DNA from: an uncultured Peptococcaceae bacterium
GTDB taxonomy: Bacteria; Bacillota; Dehalobacteriia; UBA4068; UBA4997
Assembly (NCBI GenBank): GCA_947626615.1
Contig: CANQSW010000092.1
Span: forward strand, 1-5,601
Length of the DNA: 5,601 bases
Reading direction: 5' to 3'
Translations under genes and position numbers: made by a program
Notes under the pieces: generated by a model
Seen by the model: the letters and a program-made list of their open reading frames with translations, nothing else
What the model was told of the DNA's origin: nothing
Databases searched by the model: none
Shown here: one piece after another, positions 4,594 through 5,601 of the stretch
Numbering within the stretch: position 1 is the first letter of the stretch
Layout of the letters: each line of letters begins with the position of its first letter

Positions 4594-5601
4594 ATGCGGC
4601 CGGTCTGGCAGGAGGAGCCCTCGCTCTGGGAGCGGCTGCAAAGTGTGCAAAAGCCGCTGGTGCTCTACGGTATGGGCGACGGCGCGGACAAGCTGTTCGC
4701 GGCGCTGGGCGAGCTGGGGCTTACGCCGGCGGGCGTTTTTGCCAGCGACGATTTCGTGCGCGGGCAGAGCTGCCACGACCTGCCCGTGCTGACGTATGAC
4801 GAGGCCAAACGGCGCTTCGGCGCTATGTGCGTTCTGGTCAGCTTTGGCAGCGAGCGGCCGGAGGTGCTGGCGCGTATCCGGGCCATAATGCGGGAGCAGG
4901 AAGTCTACGCGCCGCATCTGCCGCTTTTTGGCGGGGCGCTGTTCGACGCGGCTTTCGTCGCGGCGCACGCGGCGGAGCTGGACGCGGCGGCAGAGCTTTG
5001 GGCCGACGCGGAATCGCGCGAGGTATACCGGCATTATCTGGCCTATCTGTGGACGGGCCGCCCGGCGGAGCTTTTCGCGGCGGAGAGCCCGCGCGAGGCG
5101 GCGTGGCGGCTGCTGGATATCCGGGACGACGAGGTATATCTCGATCTGGGCGCTTACGACGGCGACACCGTGCGCGCTTTTCTGCAAACGACGGGCGGCA
5201 GGTATCGCGAGATCTGGGCGCTGGAGCCGGACGGCAAAAATTTCCGCAAGCTGCAGAACTCCTGCGGCGGCCTGCGGGATCTCCACGTTCTGCGGGCGGC
5301 GGTCTGGCGAAGGAGCGGCAGCCTGCCGTTTGCCGGGCGGGCGGGGCGAAATTCCGCCCTGCGGGAAGGCGCGGCGGAGCAGACCCCGGCCGTAAGCCTG
5401 GACGAGCTGTGGCAGCGGCAGATGACCCTGCCGCCCACGCTGCTGAAATTCGATATCGAGGGCGCGGAGGAGCAGGCTCTGCTGGGCGGCGCTCGTCTGC
5501 TGGCCGAAATAAAGCCCAGGCTGGCGCTGGCGGCCTATCATCGCACGGAGGATATCTTCCGCCTGCCGCTGCTGCTGTGGGAGCTGAACCCGGCGTATCG
5601 G
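4594..5601 (+). CDS. FkbM family SAM-dependent methyltransferase with N-terminal Rossmann-like domain (3' end outside window)
   Basis: The frame is open for 336 codons from ATG 4594 to the window edge with no stop, so the C terminus is missing, probably only a few tens of residues. The N-terminal part (about 20-110) looks like a Rossmann-type domain: VLYGMGDGADKL has a glycine-rich turn, then GVFASDDFVRGQ, LVSFGSERPEVL and YAPHLPLFGG. A helical linker (about 117-175) follows. The catalytic domain has VYLDLGAYDGDT (181-192, SAM motif I), WALEPDGKNF (208-217, motif II acidic residue E211), SLDEL (268-272), LLKFDIEGAE (283-292) and AYHRTED (314-320). These are FkbM-type methyltransferase features. 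Such enzymes O-methylate varied small molecules, sugars or glycans; the substrate is unknown here and the neighbours give no hint. The start is fixed by a perfect AGGAGG. It sits 16 bases after the exchanger and probably shares its transcript. The family is well supported, the function is not. Confidence 0.88.
   Translation, partial: MRPVWQEEPSLWERLQSVQKPLVLYGMGDGADKLFAALGELGLTPAGVFASDDFVRGQSCHDLPVLTYDEAKRRFGAMCVLVSFGSERPEVLARIRAIMREQEVYAPHLPLFGGALFDAAFVAAHAAELDAAAELWADAESREVYRHYLAYLWTGRPAELFAAESPREAAWRLLDIRDDEVYLDLGAYDGDTVRAFLQTTGGRYREIWALEPDGKNFRKLQNSCGGLRDLHVLRAAVWRRSGSLPFAGRAGRNSALREGAAEQTPAVSLDELWQRQMTLPPTLLKFDIEGAEEQALLGGARLLAEIKPRLALAAYHRTEDIFRLPLLLWELNPAYR

Noticed and set aside
4579..5541. 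320-codon open frame on the minus strand
   Set aside because: It lies opposite the FkbM gene, which has a perfect AGGAGG, clear SAM motifs and continuous homology. The minus-strand translation is rich in Arg, Gln and Pro with no recognisable motif, typical of antisense frames in GC-rich genes.

Overview
The window is a GC-rich bacterial chromosomal segment with seven protein-coding genes, all on the + strand and tightly packed. The longest gap between genes is about 80 bases (3567-3647). I see no RNA genes, CRISPR arrays, insertion sequences or phage genes. The gene types fit an anaerobic, cobalamin-making bacterium: CobU/CobC-type genes, a low-molecular-weight thioredoxin reductase, and an FkbM methyltransferase with the extended N-terminal domain I associate with Clostridia and Negativicutes. 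Start codons include TTG, Shine-Dalgarno sites are strong, and ATA isoleucine codons are common despite the high GC. A GC-rich Firmicute is my best guess, with Synergistota as an alternative; the sequence alone does not settle this.

Layout. Positions 1-213 are the 3' end of cobU (adenosylcobinamide kinase/guanylyltransferase), cut by the window edge. At 219-827 is a cobC-like alpha-ribazole phosphatase, so the two genes form the tail of a cobalamin nucleotide-loop operon. At 824-1648 is a small MscS mechanosensitive channel that overlaps cobC by 4 bases. At 1645-2548 is a thioredoxin reductase (trxB) that starts with TTG, overlaps mscS by 4 bases, and is split by a frameshift near 1846-1865. 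At 2580-3566 is a type II-like L-asparaginase without a signal peptide. After a short AT-richer gap comes a Na+/Ca2+ exchanger family membrane protein (3648-4577). At 4594-5601 is an FkbM-type methyltransferase that is open to the right edge of the window.

How the genes work together. cobU and cobC act in the same pathway. The 4-base overlaps cobC/mscS and mscS/trxB suggest translational coupling and one transcript, although the products have no obvious common pathway (B12 assembly, osmotic protection, thiol redox). Asparaginase, exchanger and methyltransferase look like further housekeeping genes in the same direction. I found no sign of a new defence or mobile system. The points most worth a second look are the broken trxB, unusual pore residues in MscS, and active-site variation in the asparaginase. 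Long open frames on the opposite strand (especially 4579-5541 and 2220-3623) are by-products of the high GC and codon structure, not genes.
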